A stretch of 64,000 nucleotides of DNA, from NCBI GenBank assembly GCA_026225945.1, contig JAMJFZ010001765.1, forward strand, positions 86,579 to 150,578, written 5' to 3'. This document shows positions 44,000-56,349 of the stretch, one piece after another. Position 1 is the first letter of the stretch, and every line of letters begins with the position of its first letter. The notes beneath the pieces are model-generated. The model was not told where the DNA came from and did not search any database. It was given only the letters and a program-made list of their open reading frames with translations. Origin of the DNA: Cricetomys ansorgei. Taxonomy: Eukaryota; Chordata; Mammalia; Rodentia; Nesomyidae. The position numbers and the translations under genes are program-made.

Positions 44000-44695
44000 C
44001 CTCGCAGTTTCTCCCCTCCCCTAGAGAACATCGAGTCCAGTAGTGCTACTCTCTCCATTTTGTATGAATTCCCTATTTCTGGCTTGTTTATCAGGTCCAT
44101 CAAATATACTAATTATAAATTCCCTTATCAATAACACTCAACCAATCTATTCTTTTAAAGAAAATCAGGATACTCATTTTGCTTTTCATGCCAACACTAA
44201 AAAGGCCTCAATGTTGGGAGAGCATGGCTTATTGAGATAGTAGACAGCATGGCCTCACACTTGATCATACTCTCCTTGATTTAAAGAGGAGCATTTTAAA
44301 GCTCATGTCACCAGTACAGTGAATGTGTGGCCTCTTGTGTCATGGAAGCATGCATGGAGGCCTTTGGTGAGTGTGAGTGCTGACGTCAAAGCATGGGCCT
44401 CCTCCATGTGTGTATTTAAGATTGGGTAATCAGTCTTATGAACTTGACACAAAATTCCTCATCATCATCATAAAAAAGTCTGCCTGGGGGAGCCATGGCA
44501 AAGATCATAGGCCAGTTTTCTCAGAATGTGTCACTCATATGCTGAGGATGGCTATATAAAGGTGACAGACAAGGTCACAGCTTCTCTCCTAAGTGTCTGA
44601 GTTGAGCAGTAAAGCCTACTAATCTCACCTTGTACTGTCATTCTGAGTCTTTCTCTAGGAGAATATGTTTGAGAAGCAAAAGACAGAACACTCAG
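44000..44695 (+). mobile_element. Possible LTR relic (plus)
   Basis: GGCTATATAAAGGTGACAG near 44548 is a good TATA box. About 55 bp further on comes GAGCAGTAAAGCC, then CACCTTGTACTGTCATTCTG, which resembles an R-U5 boundary with a variant poly(A) signal. Left boundary, right boundary and target duplication are unknown, so this is tentative. Confidence 0.3.
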
Positions 44696-44734
44696 GTAGA
44701 CAGATTGTTTGTGTTCTTTTTATGTTTGTTCTTG

Positions 44735-44888
44735 GTTTTGCTTCTGCTTTGAATACATGGTCTTTCTCTATGTAGCCCTGGCTGGAATGGAACTCACTAT
44801 GTAGACCAGGCTGGACACAAGTTTGTGGAGATCCAACTTCTTCTCAAGTGCTGTGATTAAAGGTGTGTGCCACCATTCCCAGCTTAAT
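44735..44888 (-). mobile_element. B1 SINE
   Basis: TCTATGTAGCCCTGGCTGG, ACTATGTAGACCAGGCTGG and GCTGTGATTAAAGGTGTGTG in reverse. Confidence 0.85.
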
Positions 44889-44934
44889 TCTTTCTTTCTT
44901 TTTTAAAATTATGTATTTTAGGTTGTTTTAAAAA

Positions 44935-45122
44935 TTGTAAAATAAATGTTAAAAATATGTGTTTGAATGTAAATAAAAACCAGCAGAGGGCATCAGATAC
45001 CCTGGAGCTAGAGTTGTAGGCAGTTGTGAGCTAGTCAAGCTGGATGCTAAAACCTAAATTCAGTTCCTCTGCAAGAGCAGTAAGCTCTCTTAGGCACTGA
45101 GGCATTTCTATAGCCGCTGAAC
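44935..45122 (-). mobile_element. B3-type SINE
   Basis: CCAGCAGAGGGCATCAGATAC, CTGGAGCTAGAGTTGTAGGC, CCTCTGCAAGAGCAGTAAGC and GCCGCTGAACCC are the complement of a B3 element. Confidence 0.85.
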
Positions 45123-45124
45123 CC

Positions 45125-45920
45125 TTTGTTTTTAAGGGGCAGGGGCAACTGGGAAGGAAAACAGCATGTCCTGTGCCTTTGAAGAATCTATGAGTCTGTA
45201 ATGGAGGAAACTTTAGGACACAAAACAGCAAAATAGCAGCTTCCTGTTTTGTTCCTCGAAGAGAACTGTGTGAATATGAATTGTGATGTCACAACAACTG
45301 TGTGTCCCTGGCTTCCTCTAATAAAGCCTTAGTGTCTTTGATGTTCCATTAGAGAAAAAAGTGTTTTGGTCCTGTGAACAGCAGAGTGTACCTGTGTGAG
45401 ATCTGTCTGTTTCTGTGATGATGCAGAGATGTTATTAAGATATTAGAAGCAAATAATGGTAATGTTTGTCCAGGCCTGACCTGTTTCTCATGTTCTCTAC
45501 AGAGACACAGAAACTGGGCAGAGAAGCAGCTAGGAGCCATTGTGTTTCAAAATCAATTATTCTTTAAAAGTTCATGCAGATATTTTCAAGAGATGTCCCT
45601 CAGTCTGGCAACTATTCCTAGTGGTTTGGTCTCGGATTTTAGTTTCTGTCTGGACCTATTATGCCATACATGGTTATCTTGTCTGTTAAGGCAAAACAGA
45701 TTAATGGGAAATATAGTTAGTAATGGACAGAGACAAAGTGACACAAGGCATTGATAGGAAAATGCCAAAGCAGATGCAGTGATTTTTTTAAAAAAATAGT
45801 TCAAGAATGCATATTTTAGGAGCCAAAAATCATACCAAACTTAATCATCTCTGTGGACACAGCACAAATAATGGATGTGCTAAATGTAGACCCAAATTAG
45901 CATATTAAAAATCTCCAGTG
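45125..45920. other. Unclassified sequence
   Basis: Contains CTAATAAAGCCTTAG (45318-45332), a poly(A)-like signal without other LTR or gene context. No coding sequence recognised. Confidence 0.35.
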
Positions 45921-45921
45921 A

Positions 45922-46049
45922 GATGTACATTGTGGTGCACATCTGGGTTCCCAGATCCTGGGAGGTTAAAGCAGGAAGATTATGGGCTATATACCAAGAC
46001 CTTGACCAAAGACAATGATGAAGGAGAAGAAGAGGGGGGGGAAAGAAGA

Positions 46050-46082
<33 letters not shown>

Positions 46083-46090
46083 CAAGGATG
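45922..46090 (+). mobile_element. Old B1-like SINE with purine tail
   Basis: TTGTGGTGCACATCTGGG and CTGGGAGGTTAAAGCAGG resemble a diverged B1 monomer. It is followed by a GGAGGA/GAAGAG tract (46020-46084) in place of an A tail. Confidence 0.55.
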
Positions 46091-46765
46091 ATAATAAATA
46101 AATTACACAAAAAGTAACAAAAAGCAAAGATTTATTCTTCAGTTAGCATAGCTTACTTGGTAATTTCCATTCAATGACAGAATATATCTCAAGAAGGTTG
46201 AAGAATGACATTGGAGGTTGTTCTCCCAATGGAACAAGAGTGCACATACATTCATGAACACAGGTATATATTCAGAAACACACACAAATAGATAATAAAA
46301 AATACATAAAAAGTTGATTTTTAAAAACAATCTCATATTTCAAACCAAATAAACTTTCAACAGGTATTTCCTTCACCAGTCATATGTTAAGTTTTTACAA
46401 TGTTCAGGTCTGAGGTTCAATAACTCAGTTTCTATTAGTAGAAGCTGGAGACGAAAGTCACTCTCTTTTGTGGTCCTGGTGATTTCATGTTTTTGCCACA
46501 ATGGTCCCTGAACATTTGGCATGGAAACCATGTGTTAATTTGTTAGGGGGAAGAGGAAGTCATGTGTGCTAATTGAAAATAAACTCAAAGTGCTTCTCTT
46601 GCAGCATGTGCCTTATGTGAGGGACATCTATTCAAGATTTTCTGGCATTTTCTGGCAACATGTCATAGGTTTACAACTAATATTGCAAATGAACAGCTTT
46701 TAGGAGTGCCATCCATAGGTACCACCGTGGCAGTGATTGGTCTTTCTCTAGTTTATATATCTGAT
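46091..46765. other. Unclassified sequence
   Basis: No gene or repeat recognised. Confidence 0.35.
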
Positions 46766-46769
46766 GAAG

Positions 46770-47140
46770 CCATTTTACAGGACTGAGTTCCCTGATTCAG
46801 GATGATATTTTCTAACTCCTTCCAGTTGCCTGCAAAATTCATATAATTGTTTTTTAAATAGCTGAGTAGTATTCCATTATGTAAATGGGCCACATTTTCT
46901 TTATCCATTCTTCAGTTGAGGGTATCTTAGTTGTTTCTAATTTCTGTTATTATGAACAAAGCTGCCGTAAACAAAGGTAAGCAAGTTTCCTTGTGGTAAG
47001 ATGGAATGTCCTGTGGGTATATGCCCAGGAGTAGTATAACTGGGTCTTGAGGTTGATTGATTTTCAATTTCCTGAGGAATTGCCATATTGATTTCTACAG
47101 TGGCTGTACTAGTTTGTACTCCCACCAGCAGTGTAGGAGC
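46770..47140 (-). mobile_element. L1 ORF2 3'-end fragment (minus)
   Basis: GATTCAGGATGATATTTTCT, CTGAGTAGTATTCCATTATG, TTCTTCAGTTGAGGGTATC and GTACTCCCACCAGCAGTG are the complement of the C-terminal coding end of L1 ORF2. It parallels 33290-33630. Confidence 0.85.
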
Positions 47141-47234
47141 TAAATTGATTTTCTTGTTTCTCTCTGAAATGACAAAACAACAATATTAGTTCATAAATTT
47201 TTACTTTTGTATGCAACAAAAATTAATGAAAAAA

Positions 47235-47345
47235 CTCAACTGTAGGAGTGCAAGTACAGGTACAGGGAATGAATGGTACAGAAGGAGTAAGGGAAGTGGA
47301 AATGATATGAAGTTATAATCTCAAAAACTAAAAGAAAAATATTCA
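47235..47345 (+). mobile_element. L1 3' terminal fragment
   Basis: GGAGTAAGGGAAGTGGAAATG, TGAAGTTATAATCTCAAAAAC and an A-rich end resemble the L1 3' end at 1190 and 58680. Confidence 0.45.
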
Positions 47346-48165
47346 GTTTTTAAATTAAACAATGCTTGTGATAGAATTCTCAATCTGTTTCTTTGAACAA
47401 TATTATAGTTCCATATGTTTTCATTTTTTCACATTTGTTTAGGTTTTTATATAGTATTTGCTAATCTTAAGAAAAAAGAGCCATATGAACTTATGTCCAT
47501 CTTGTTTTCAGGACTCAGGCAAACATAGTAACTAAAAATCCAAAGTTCACTGATTCACATCTTAGGATATTTTGCATTCTAGAGTCTTTCTCATTCTAAC
47601 TTCTGACCTTAAACTGAGACTTTGCCAGGAGAAGAAAGCCCCAAGTAGCACCCTCCAAGGCAAATACAGTTTACACATATGAAGAAGCAAAACTACTGTT
47701 CTTACTCTCTATATGTTTTGCTGTTAAATTTGCACATTACATAATCTGTTTGATGTTTTCCCCTGTATGTTCTTCCATTTTTGTTGTCGTTGTATTTTAC
47801 TTTTCACAGAACAACTATCGGCAGACATGATCCTTTCAGACTAAGTAGATGTGGAGTGGGTCAAGTTGGAAGATTAAATTATGTGTGAAAATACCTTTAA
47901 AATTCTTTTAAATACATGATGAAAAATACTAAGTAAACCTCAACAAAGAGATTTTCCAACAAAGAGGAAAATAACATAATCAAAGTTAAAAAAATAAAGA
48001 GAATTTTAGTAAGATGGCATCAGATCTTGAATTTAGAATGCTTCAAGTCTAGAACTGTATTACATTAGATAGAAAATTTCAATTCAAATGTAAATTATTG
48101 AGTTGTATTTGTTGCATGGAATCTGCATTTTATTGCATTTTAATGTTTAGTGATATAGAATTGCA
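47346..48165. other. AT-rich unclassified sequence
   Basis: No open frame or repeat recognised. Confidence 0.4.
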
Positions 48166-48169
48166 TTGT

Positions 48170-48350
48170 TTTCTTCCTCCCTTTGCCTTGCCCAGCATTT
48201 CAGGTATCCTCTTTCAAACCTCTCCCAATTGCCTGCTCAGTCTTAGTCAATAGCCTCTTTTACTTTCTTATTATCAATATATACGTATTATCTCTATGTG
48301 TATATATATGTATACATACATATGTATCCAAATAATGAACACTGTTTGTG
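48170..48350 (-). mobile_element. L1 3' UTR fragment (minus)
   Basis: Pyrimidine-rich CTTCCTCCCTTTGCC and CAAACCTCTCCCAATTGCC, then ATATATATGTATACATACAT, in the order seen in the complement of rodent L1 3' UTRs. Confidence 0.5.
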
Positions 48351-48374
48351 GTACTTATTTTTTTCTTCTATTGA

Positions 48375-48475
48375 GAACTGTGCTGAAAAGTTTTAAATCA
48401 ACTTGACACAAGTCAAAGTCATCTGAGAGGAGGGAACCTTAATCAAGTAAATGCCATGAACTCAGGCTATACACA
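48375..48475 (-). repeat. 3' end of rodent repeat family R3 (minus)
   Basis: AACTGTGCTGAAAAGTTTTA, TCAACTTGACACAAGTC and GTCATCTGAGAGGAGGGAAC are the complement of the far end of the family whose 5' end is at 24287. Confidence 0.65.
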
Positions 48476-49085
48476 ATCCTGTGTGTGTGTGCGTGCATGC
48501 TGTTTTGGAAATTAGAGTAATATTGACTATCTAGAACACAGATAGTAAGGATTCTTCTGTATATGTTTATATATTTAAATTTTAAGAAGACTTGGATCTA
48601 GTCTTTTGAAGTTTTGGAAGAATTCGGCTGCAAAATCATCTCATCATGAATTGTTTTTAGTCAGAAGGTTTTTTACAAGTGTTTCAGCCTTCTCTTTTTA
48701 TATGGGTCTGATTAGGTTGTCGATTTCTTCTTGTTTTCACTTTAGTAGCTTGAATAAAAAAAGTCACTGTTTATTTTAGATTTTTTCTGCTGAGTGAAGT
48801 ATGGGTTTTAAAAACATTCCTTTATAATATTCTGTATTTCTTTGTTGCATATTTTAATGTTTCCAACTTCATTTCTCATTCTCTTAATTTGGTTATGTTT
48901 TTTTTTTGTTTTGTTTTGTTTTGATTCATTTTGGTTTGGTTTTTGTTTAGTTGGACAAAGGTCTGTTGAACTTATTTATCTTCTGGAAGAATAAAATCAT
49001 TGATTCACTGATTCTTTCTATTGTTTTCTTTGACTCTTTCTTTAATTTCTGATTTATTTTATTTCTTGCCATCTTCTGGGTGTGT

Positions 49086-49265
49086 GTCTTAGTAACAGTT
49101 CTAATGCTGAAAAGTCACCATGACCATGGCAACTCTTATAAAATAAAGTACACTTAATTGGGACTTTCCTACAGCTTCAGAGGTTTGGTCCATTATCATC
49201 ACAGCACACAGCATGGTGCAAGAAAAGCATAGTGTTGGAGAAGTAGCTGAGAAGTAGCTGAGAAG

Positions 49266-49316
<51 letters not shown>

Positions 49317-49562
49317 GAGAGAGAGAGAGTGAGAGAGTGCAGGGGGATGAAATAGCGAAAGAGAGAGAGAGAAAGGGAATGAAAAGTAGAAGTGGATTGG
49401 CATGGGATTTTGAAACCTCAAAGCCCACCCACAGTGATATACTTCCTCCAGGAAGGCTACTGCAACAAGGCCACACCTCCAAATCCTTCTAAAAAAGGAT
49501 CACTCTCTGGTTACATTCAAACATATGAACCTAGGGGGACATTCTTATTGAAACCACCACAG
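49086..49562 (+). repeat. R1 repeat inserted into L1
   Basis: CACCATGACCATGGCAACTC, GGTCCATTATCATCACAGC, CAAAGCCCACCCACAGTGA and GAAACCACCACA mark family R1. GGGTG flanks both ends (left 49079-49083, right 49562-49566), a possible short target duplication. AT and AG arrays interrupt its middle. Confidence 0.7.
49267..49376. repeat. (AT)n then (AG)n compound microsatellite
   Basis: About 22 AT units (49267-49311) followed by AG-rich sequence. Frames through it are artefacts. Confidence 0.95.
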
Positions 49563-50199
49563 GGTGCATTTGCTATATCTTGTTTGTCGAGTTATTTATT
49601 TATTTTTGGTTGTATGATTAAGCCATTTGTTTGTGCTCTTTCTGATTTTTTTTCATGTAGGTATTTTGGGTTATAATCTTTCCACTGAGAACTGCCTTAA
49701 TGTGTCTCAGGGATATTGTTTTGTTGTTGTTTGTATTTTCATTTAGTTGTAGGACTATGTTGATATATTTCTTTATTTCTTCTTTGATAAGTCATCACCT
49801 GGTAGTGAGTTTTTAATCTCCATGAATTTATAACCTTATTAGAATTTTGTTTCCTATTGATTTTTAAATTTCATTGTGAAATACTCTATCAAACTATTTG
49901 CACCCTTCCTACATGCCTTAAAGTTTGCTTTGGGTTGTAGTATGTAGTATGATTTTGAGAATCTTCCTTGTGCTACTGGGAAGAATTTTTTTCATTTCGA
50001 TGTATTGTTCTGTAGATATCTATAAGAAGTCCATTTGATGCAACATGCCATTTAATTCTGGGGACTTTGTTTATTTTTATTCCAAAAAACCAATCAGTTA
50101 AATAATGTGTGATGTTAGATTACCTAATATACCATTTGCTAAGACACTTATATTTACTCTTATACATTAATGTGATATCTATATTTTTCTGTAATCAAT

Positions 50200-51785
50200 T
50201 TATTTTCTGATTTAAATTTTTCTGTTGAATATATTTTATGTTTTTTTTTCACTCCCACAGTTCCTCCCAGAGCCTCTCCAGCTGCCTACCCCTACAACTT
50301 CACATTCTTTCTCTCTTTATTATTTCTCAAAAACAGAAAAAAATCAGAATGATCAAACTGTAAAATTAAGAAGAATAAAATACCAAAACCAAATAAAAAT
50401 TACCATATAAAAAAACCCACCAAAACCAAATAACAATGGAGGGCATATTTTGTTGATCACTGCTCCTGGACTTTGGGCATGCCCTCTAGTGTAGTTGACA
50501 TATCCAGCAACACTCTATTAGATAAAACCTATTTTCCTTTTATATCAAGTACCAATCACAAATATTTTTGTTAAGGGTGAGATTTCATCTCAACTTCATA
50601 TTCTTTTGCTGGGAAATTGACTAGGTTGAATCTGTGCAGGTCTTATGCATAACAGAGTTGTTTCGTGCATCAGTCCTGTTGTTTCTGGAATCAGCCACAA
50701 CAAATAGTTTTTACAATCTTTCTGCCTCCTCTTTCACATGGATTCCCGAGCCTTGAGATTTAATGAAAACCCCCTTTTAGTATTGAATACTCCAAAGTCT
50801 CTCACCTTATGTACAATGCTTGGCTGTGTGCTCTTTTTATGAAGATGATTCTCATACCTGGGCTGAGCAATGCTCTCAACTCTGTACATAATATGTCATT
50901 ATGAGTTATTTTACATCATATTCCTTTTGCAGAACTATAGTAGTAGTCTTACCACAATGCCCATGACATATCTATTCTCAAATTCTTGGCCAGTTTAGCA
51001 GTTCCAGATAGGATTCTAATTCATTGAGTGGGCCTTAAATCCAATCAGAAATTGGTTGGCTACATACTCAGTGTTTGTGCCTGTACTTCACCAGTATATC
51101 TTGCAGTGAGAACACTGTGGTAGGTGTCAGAATTTATAGTGGAGTGATACTGATGATTAATTTCCATTCTCCTCTAGTACTGTGCTTTATATATAGTACT
51201 GTGTCCCATCCAGCACTGAGAAGGTTAAGAAGTCCAGGTGAATCTTCTAGTAATCAGCAGTTTGATTTCTCCATGTTATATGACTTTAGTAAGTTGGCCT
51301 TAGTAACACTCCTTCCTCTCTGGTTATGGAGAGTAATCGATAGTCTTGGAAATAGACTGTGATGTTCCCATGGGGAGAGGGATTTCATAAGGCCCTTTTA
51401 AATAATGACTCAACAAGATTTAACAGAATTTGTAGCTGGGAGTGTGCATACTACCAGTAGTGTGTCCAGTAGTGTGCATACTACCTTCCAGCACCATGAA
51501 TGTTAACCATTAGGGTTTAAGCTTCTAGTTGGGTAAAAGCTCAAATTCTCCATATTTTGACATAAGTAAGTTGTTTCTTCAGTAACAGAGACTCAGCCTC
51601 AGTGTGTGGAAAAAGAACAATTAACACATTGGCAATAGCCCTTGATATTTGTGAGGTTCAATGATATCCCTTCAGGCAATGACTCAACAAAGTGTAAATC
51701 ATTCCTGGTGATTGAGGTTTTACTTGATAGCATAAGATGATTATTTGCAGCTTTGTCTTTCTCATTAAATAGTGATACCACTTAA
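50200..51785 (-). repeat. L1-associated 3' UTR-like block (minus)
   Basis: The T-rich start, then TCTTTCTCTCTTTATTATTTC and A-rich AAAATACCAAAACC, resembles the start of 56350-57160. AATGACTCAACAAG (51405-51418) and GGCAATGACTCAACAAAG (51672-51689) share a core with CCAATGACTCAATTAC at 57009. I read these as related, diverged L1 3' UTR sequences. Exact family uncertain. Confidence 0.4.
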
Positions 51786-51934
51786 ATTCACTTCATATAT
51801 GTATCTATTTAGAAATATTCTAAAGTAGTAGGTTTTCATATCATTTTTCAAAAGGTCTTTAATATTTGTTGTCCTTCCTCATATTCCCTCCTTAACCCAT
51901 CTCTCCAATTTCTCTCCTCATTTGTTTATTCAAT

Positions 51935-52132
51935 ATTTTATTTATGCATTTTATGTATATAGGGTTTTTGTATGCATGTACACCTATCACCAGAAGAGGG
52001 CATCAGATCCATGGTACTAAAGATATAGATGGTTGTGAACCTCCAAGTGGGTGCTGGGAATTGAACTCTGAACCTCTGGAAAAGGAGCCAGAGCTCTTAA
52101 ATTCTAAGCCATCTTTCCAACTCTACCTGATC
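51935..52132 (-). mobile_element. B3/B2-type SINE
   Basis: CACCAGAAGAGGGCATCAGA, GGTGCTGGGAATTGAACTC and CTAAGCCATCTTTCCAACTC are the complement of a tRNA-derived rodent SINE. Confidence 0.85.
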
Positions 52133-52139
52133 CTCTGAA

Positions 52140-54950
52140 TCTAGTTTTTCCTTTATCTATCCAAAAACACTGTATTTGTATTTCCTCTTTGCTTCCCAAA
52201 CCCTCACTTGTCCCTTAAGAGGGACCTAGCCATTATGATTATTTGGATTGTTGCTAACATCCATATATGAGAAAACATGTACAATATTTTTGTTTTAGGC
52301 TTTATGTTACATCACTCAGGATGATTCTTTTTAGGTTTTCCTGTTTAATGGAATATAGCTTTTTAAGATATGGTCTTTATGATTCTCTGGACTTTCTTGG
52401 TGCTATAATAATATCCCCCCTTTGGCCTCTAATTTTATTCATTGCTATCTTTCAAACCATATTTTGATTACTTAGGCTACAACTTTGTCAATATTATTGA
52501 CTTTCCCAAAGAACCAATTCTTGATTTCACTGATTCTTTGCAGTGCTTTTTTGTTTTCTTTGTTTGTTTATTTTTACTTATCAAATTTCAGCTCTGAGTT
52601 TTATTATTTCTTGCCATAAACTCCATTGGTGAGTGTGTTATTTATTCTTAATGTTCTAGAGCTTTCATGTGTGCCATTAAGATACAAATGTGAGATCTTT
52701 TCAATTTTTTGATGTAGGCACCTAGTGCTATGAACATGCTTGCCCTTAGAACTGCCTTTACTGTGTCTCTTAATCTTGGGCATGTTGTATATTTGTCTTC
52801 ATTAAATTCTAGAAGAGTTTTTAATGTCATTTTTGATTTCTGTCTTGATGAATTTTTCATTCAATAGTGAGTTGTGCAGTTTCTAAGAGTTCATAAGCTT
52901 TCCATTGCTCTTTTGTTAACATCAAACTTTAATCCATAATGATCAGACAGATGCAAGGGTGGGTGTGATGTCAATTTTATTATATCTTCAGGCAGGTTCA
53001 ACTATATGGTCAATTTTAGAGAAAGTTTCATGAGCTGCTAAGAAGTCACACTCTTTTGCATCTGTGTGGAAAGTTCTGTATATATGTTAGGTTCGTTTGG
53101 CTTATGATGTCATCTAGATCCAGTATTTCTCTGTTTAGTTTTTGTTTGGATGATCTGTCCATTATTGAGAGTTGGGAATTGAAGTCATGCATTATTACTG
53201 AAGGAGAGGCAATATGTAATTTTAGCTGTAGAAGTTAATAACTAGGCTGCCCTTGTGTTAGGTACATAGGTATAAAGAATTGAAATGTTTTCTTGGTTGA
53301 TTGTCCTTTGATGAGTATGTAGTGTCCTTACCTGTCACTTCTGAGTAGTTTTGGCTTGAAGTCTCTTTTGTCAGATATTAAAATTGCTATGCTTGTTTAT
53401 TTCTTGGGGGCATATGCTTAGAATATCTTTTTCCATTCTTGTACTTGGAGGTGATAACTATCCTTGGTGTTGAGGTGTGTCCATTGGATGCATCTAAAAG
53501 ATGGATTTTGTTTTTGCTTCTATTTCTTTAGGCTATGTTTTTTGGGGAGGTTGAGAAATAAACCCATTGTTGTTGAGAGTGAGTATTGGCTGCTGTTTTT
53601 TGTTATTTTCTTGTTGTGGTGTGGGTAATTTCATTCCTTTATGATTTGCTCTTCTGTTGTTATTTATACCTTATGTTTTCATGTATGTGGTTAACTTCCT
53701 TAGGTTAAACTTTTCCTTTTAGTGGTTTCTATAGATATGGATTTGTAAATAGATGTTGCTTAAATTAAGATTTATCATGCGATGTTTTTCTTTCTCCATG
53801 TATTGTGATTGAAAATTTTGCTGAGTATAGTAGTCTGTTCTGTCACCTATGATCTCTTAGAATTTGCAGACATTTTTGCAGGTCCTTCTGGCTTTTAGTG
53901 TATCTACTGAAATATCAGGTGTTATACTAATGGGTATATCTTTATATGTTGCTTGGTCTTTTTCTCTTTCAGATTTTAATATTCTTTCTTTGCTCTGCTT
54001 GTTTAGTGTTTTGATTATGTGTCCTGGAGAATTTATTTTCTTTTCCTGTCAATTTAGTGTTCTGTATGCTTCCTATAATATGATAGGCATATCCTTCATA
54101 GATTGAGGACATTTTCTACTATGATTCCTTTTTTTAAAAATTTTTCCCATACCTTTTACCTGGATTTGGTCTCCTTCTACTATCCCTATTATTAGTTCAT
54201 AGGGTCTTTTCCGTGTGTCACAGTTTTTTGGGTGTTTTGTGCCTGGAATATGTATATTACTTAATTTGACATAGCTATCAATTTCTTCTATCATGTCTTC
54301 AATGCCAGAGTTTATTTCTTTGATGTTTTATAATCCCGTGTAAGACTTAACTCTGTGTTTGATTTTCTAAATTTTCCTTTCTACTTTTGAGTTCAGATTT
54401 TCTTTAGTAATTCTATTTGTTTTAAAATTCAGCACCCTCATTATTTCATTCCACTGATTTTTTTGTTTTCATAGTTCATTAAGATGTTTATTCATATCTT
54501 CATTAAGATCCCTGAAGAACTTCATAACTGCTATTTTGAAATCCTTGTCTCATGCTTCAGTTATTTTACAGTTTTCAGTATCTGCTGCAATATGCTAATA
54601 GTCTTCTAGAGTAGGCATATTATCTTGGTAGTTCATGCTTTTATCTGCACTGGGATCTAGGCATCTGGAGTTAGGGCATTTTCAGTGTTTCCGGATGTCA
54701 ATATCTCATCTTGTCTTTCTTTGGAGGATGTTCCATACTTTGGTTGCTGTTGCCCTCTCTGTGTTCTGTGGTAAGTATGGCTGTGGTAGAGACTGCTTTT
54801 GTGGGTCTGTGGGTGATAGAAAGGAATGTAGGTGGTGTAGGAGAAAAGGCCAACAGGGTCTCAAGAATGGGCTAGGGAAACTGGTGTCTATACAAAGAAG
54901 TGGAGTTACCAGGGATAGGATAAAAAAGTGAATCTGATGAAAGAGATGAA
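52140..54950 (-). mobile_element. L1 element (minus): ORF2 N-terminal half, ORF1, 5' region
   Basis: The left piece (52200-52380) resembles the ORF2 3' end (CATCACTCAGGATGATTC). After an internal jump it holds the ORF2 endonuclease side (CCCAAAGAACCAATTCTTG at about 52504, AATGATCAGACAGATGC at 52937, TTTGTTTGGATGATCTGTCC at 53140). The inter-ORF and ORF1 stretch follows (53540-54600; GTGTCCTGGAGAATTTATT). The rest to about 54950 may be 5' UTR. Endonuclease and ORF1 frames are destroyed. It is complementary in content to the RT-only L1 at 32133. Confidence 0.8.
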
Positions 54951-55249
54951 AGGGTTAGGGGCATCGTGAGTCAGCAGTAGATATTGGAACCCCTGGGGAA
55001 TTGAGTTTGGGTGGGAGAAAAGTAATCTTGCAAGAAGATGCCTGCAGGAATAATATGAAATCTGGAAAGATCATAATGGAGAACAGGAAGAATGGTGAAA
55101 ATTATCTATAGTGTCCCAAGTCTGATGTGGCTCTAGGAAACCCTAGTTGAAGTAATTTCTGAAGATCAGTGGCTAACAAAACGGAATACAGTAGGTTTAG
55201 AAAAGAAGTCTGAGAAGACAGACTAGGAAGAGCTAAGATGTATCTGCAG

Positions 55250-56345
55250 AACATATGGTCTTCCCCATTTGGGAGGAATACTCTGTAGACATCTCTTATG
55301 TCCTGTTAAAGTAAGATGTCTTTTAAACTTGATGCTTTTCTTGTTTTGTCCAGATGACCTAAGTACTAGAGAAAGCAGAGTAATGGTATTGTCTTCTATT
55401 ATTGAGCTTGTTTTAATATGTGTTTGCACTTCCATTAATATGCTTTTAGTGAAATTGGTTGCACCAGAGATTGATTCATCCAGGTGTAGTGATATGATAT
55501 GTCCCTGATTACGTGAACCTTTTATTAATTTGAAATGTCCTTCATAGTCTCTTCAGGTTAATTTTAGTTTGGGCTTTACTTTTTCAGGTAATAGGATAGA
55601 AATGCCTGCTTGCTTCTGAATCCCATGGCTTGGAATCCTTTGTCTCCATTCTTTCATTGTATGATGGCATGTGTATTTAAGACTAAGATGAGTTGTTGTA
55701 GACAACAGACAGATGGATTTTGTTTCTTAATCATTCAATAATAATATGTCTTTTGACTAGAATGATGAGATAATTGATATTAAAGTTTTTCTTGGAAAAA
55801 TGTATTATTTTAGTCATGTCTGTTATGGTATAATACATATGCATATATTTGCTGGTTTGTTTTAGTTGTACATTGTTTTTCACTAAATTATTGCCTTATT
55901 GTATTCTTTCTAGAGTCTCTTTGCTGTATGCAATCTTCTTTTCATTTTAAAATGTTACTTCCTCATTGTCTTTACTGGAATTTGTTTATTATTGGTGGAT
56001 ATGAATTTTTTAAGACTGTATTTTTTAATGGAAACTTTTCCTTTCTCCTTCACCCATGGCAGTTAGTTTCATTGTGTAAAATAATTGAGGTTGGGTGTCT
56101 TCATCTTTTAGAACATGGGGTGCATTGATCCAGATTTTCAAGGCTTTCAGTATTTTTATTGACAAACCAGGTTACTCTGAATGGTGTTTCGTGATATTCA
56201 ACTCGTGTTTCCTATCTTACAGCTTTCAATATTTTTTCATTGTTCTGTATATTTAGTATTTTGAGTATTATATGCTACAGGATGTTTGCTTTTAGTCTTT
56301 TTCTTTGGGGTTCTGTGTGCTTCTTTATTTTTATTTCTTATTTTT
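55250..56345 (-). mobile_element. Older L1 fragment (minus): endonuclease to ORF1 junction
   Basis: TTGTCCAGATGACCTAAGTAC, AATGGTATTGTCTTCTATTA and GACAGATGGATTTTGTTTC parallel 53130-53520. TTGGGGTTCTGTGTGCTTC near 56306 parallels 54056. Divergence is higher than in the neighbouring L1, so it is a separate, older insertion. Confidence 0.65.
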
Positions 56346-56349
56346 TACC

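Larger units (their letters stand above)
48570..50200 (-). mobile_element. Diverged L1 (minus), split by an R1 repeat
   Basis: The left half (48570-49085) is ORF2 in reverse: GTTTTGGAAGAATTCGGCTG, CATTGATTCACTGATTC and TTTCTTGCCATCTTCTGG. The right half resumes at 49563 (GTGCATTTGC, then TAATCTTTCCACTGAGAAC) and continues into ORF2 endonuclease-side sequence. The R1 element at 49086-49562 sits between them. It is heavily mutated and non-coding. Confidence 0.75.

Noticed and set aside
45318..45332. AATAAAG as a gene polyadenylation site
   Set aside because: There is no upstream coding sequence or LTR structure. A single hexamer is expected by chance in AT-rich DNA.
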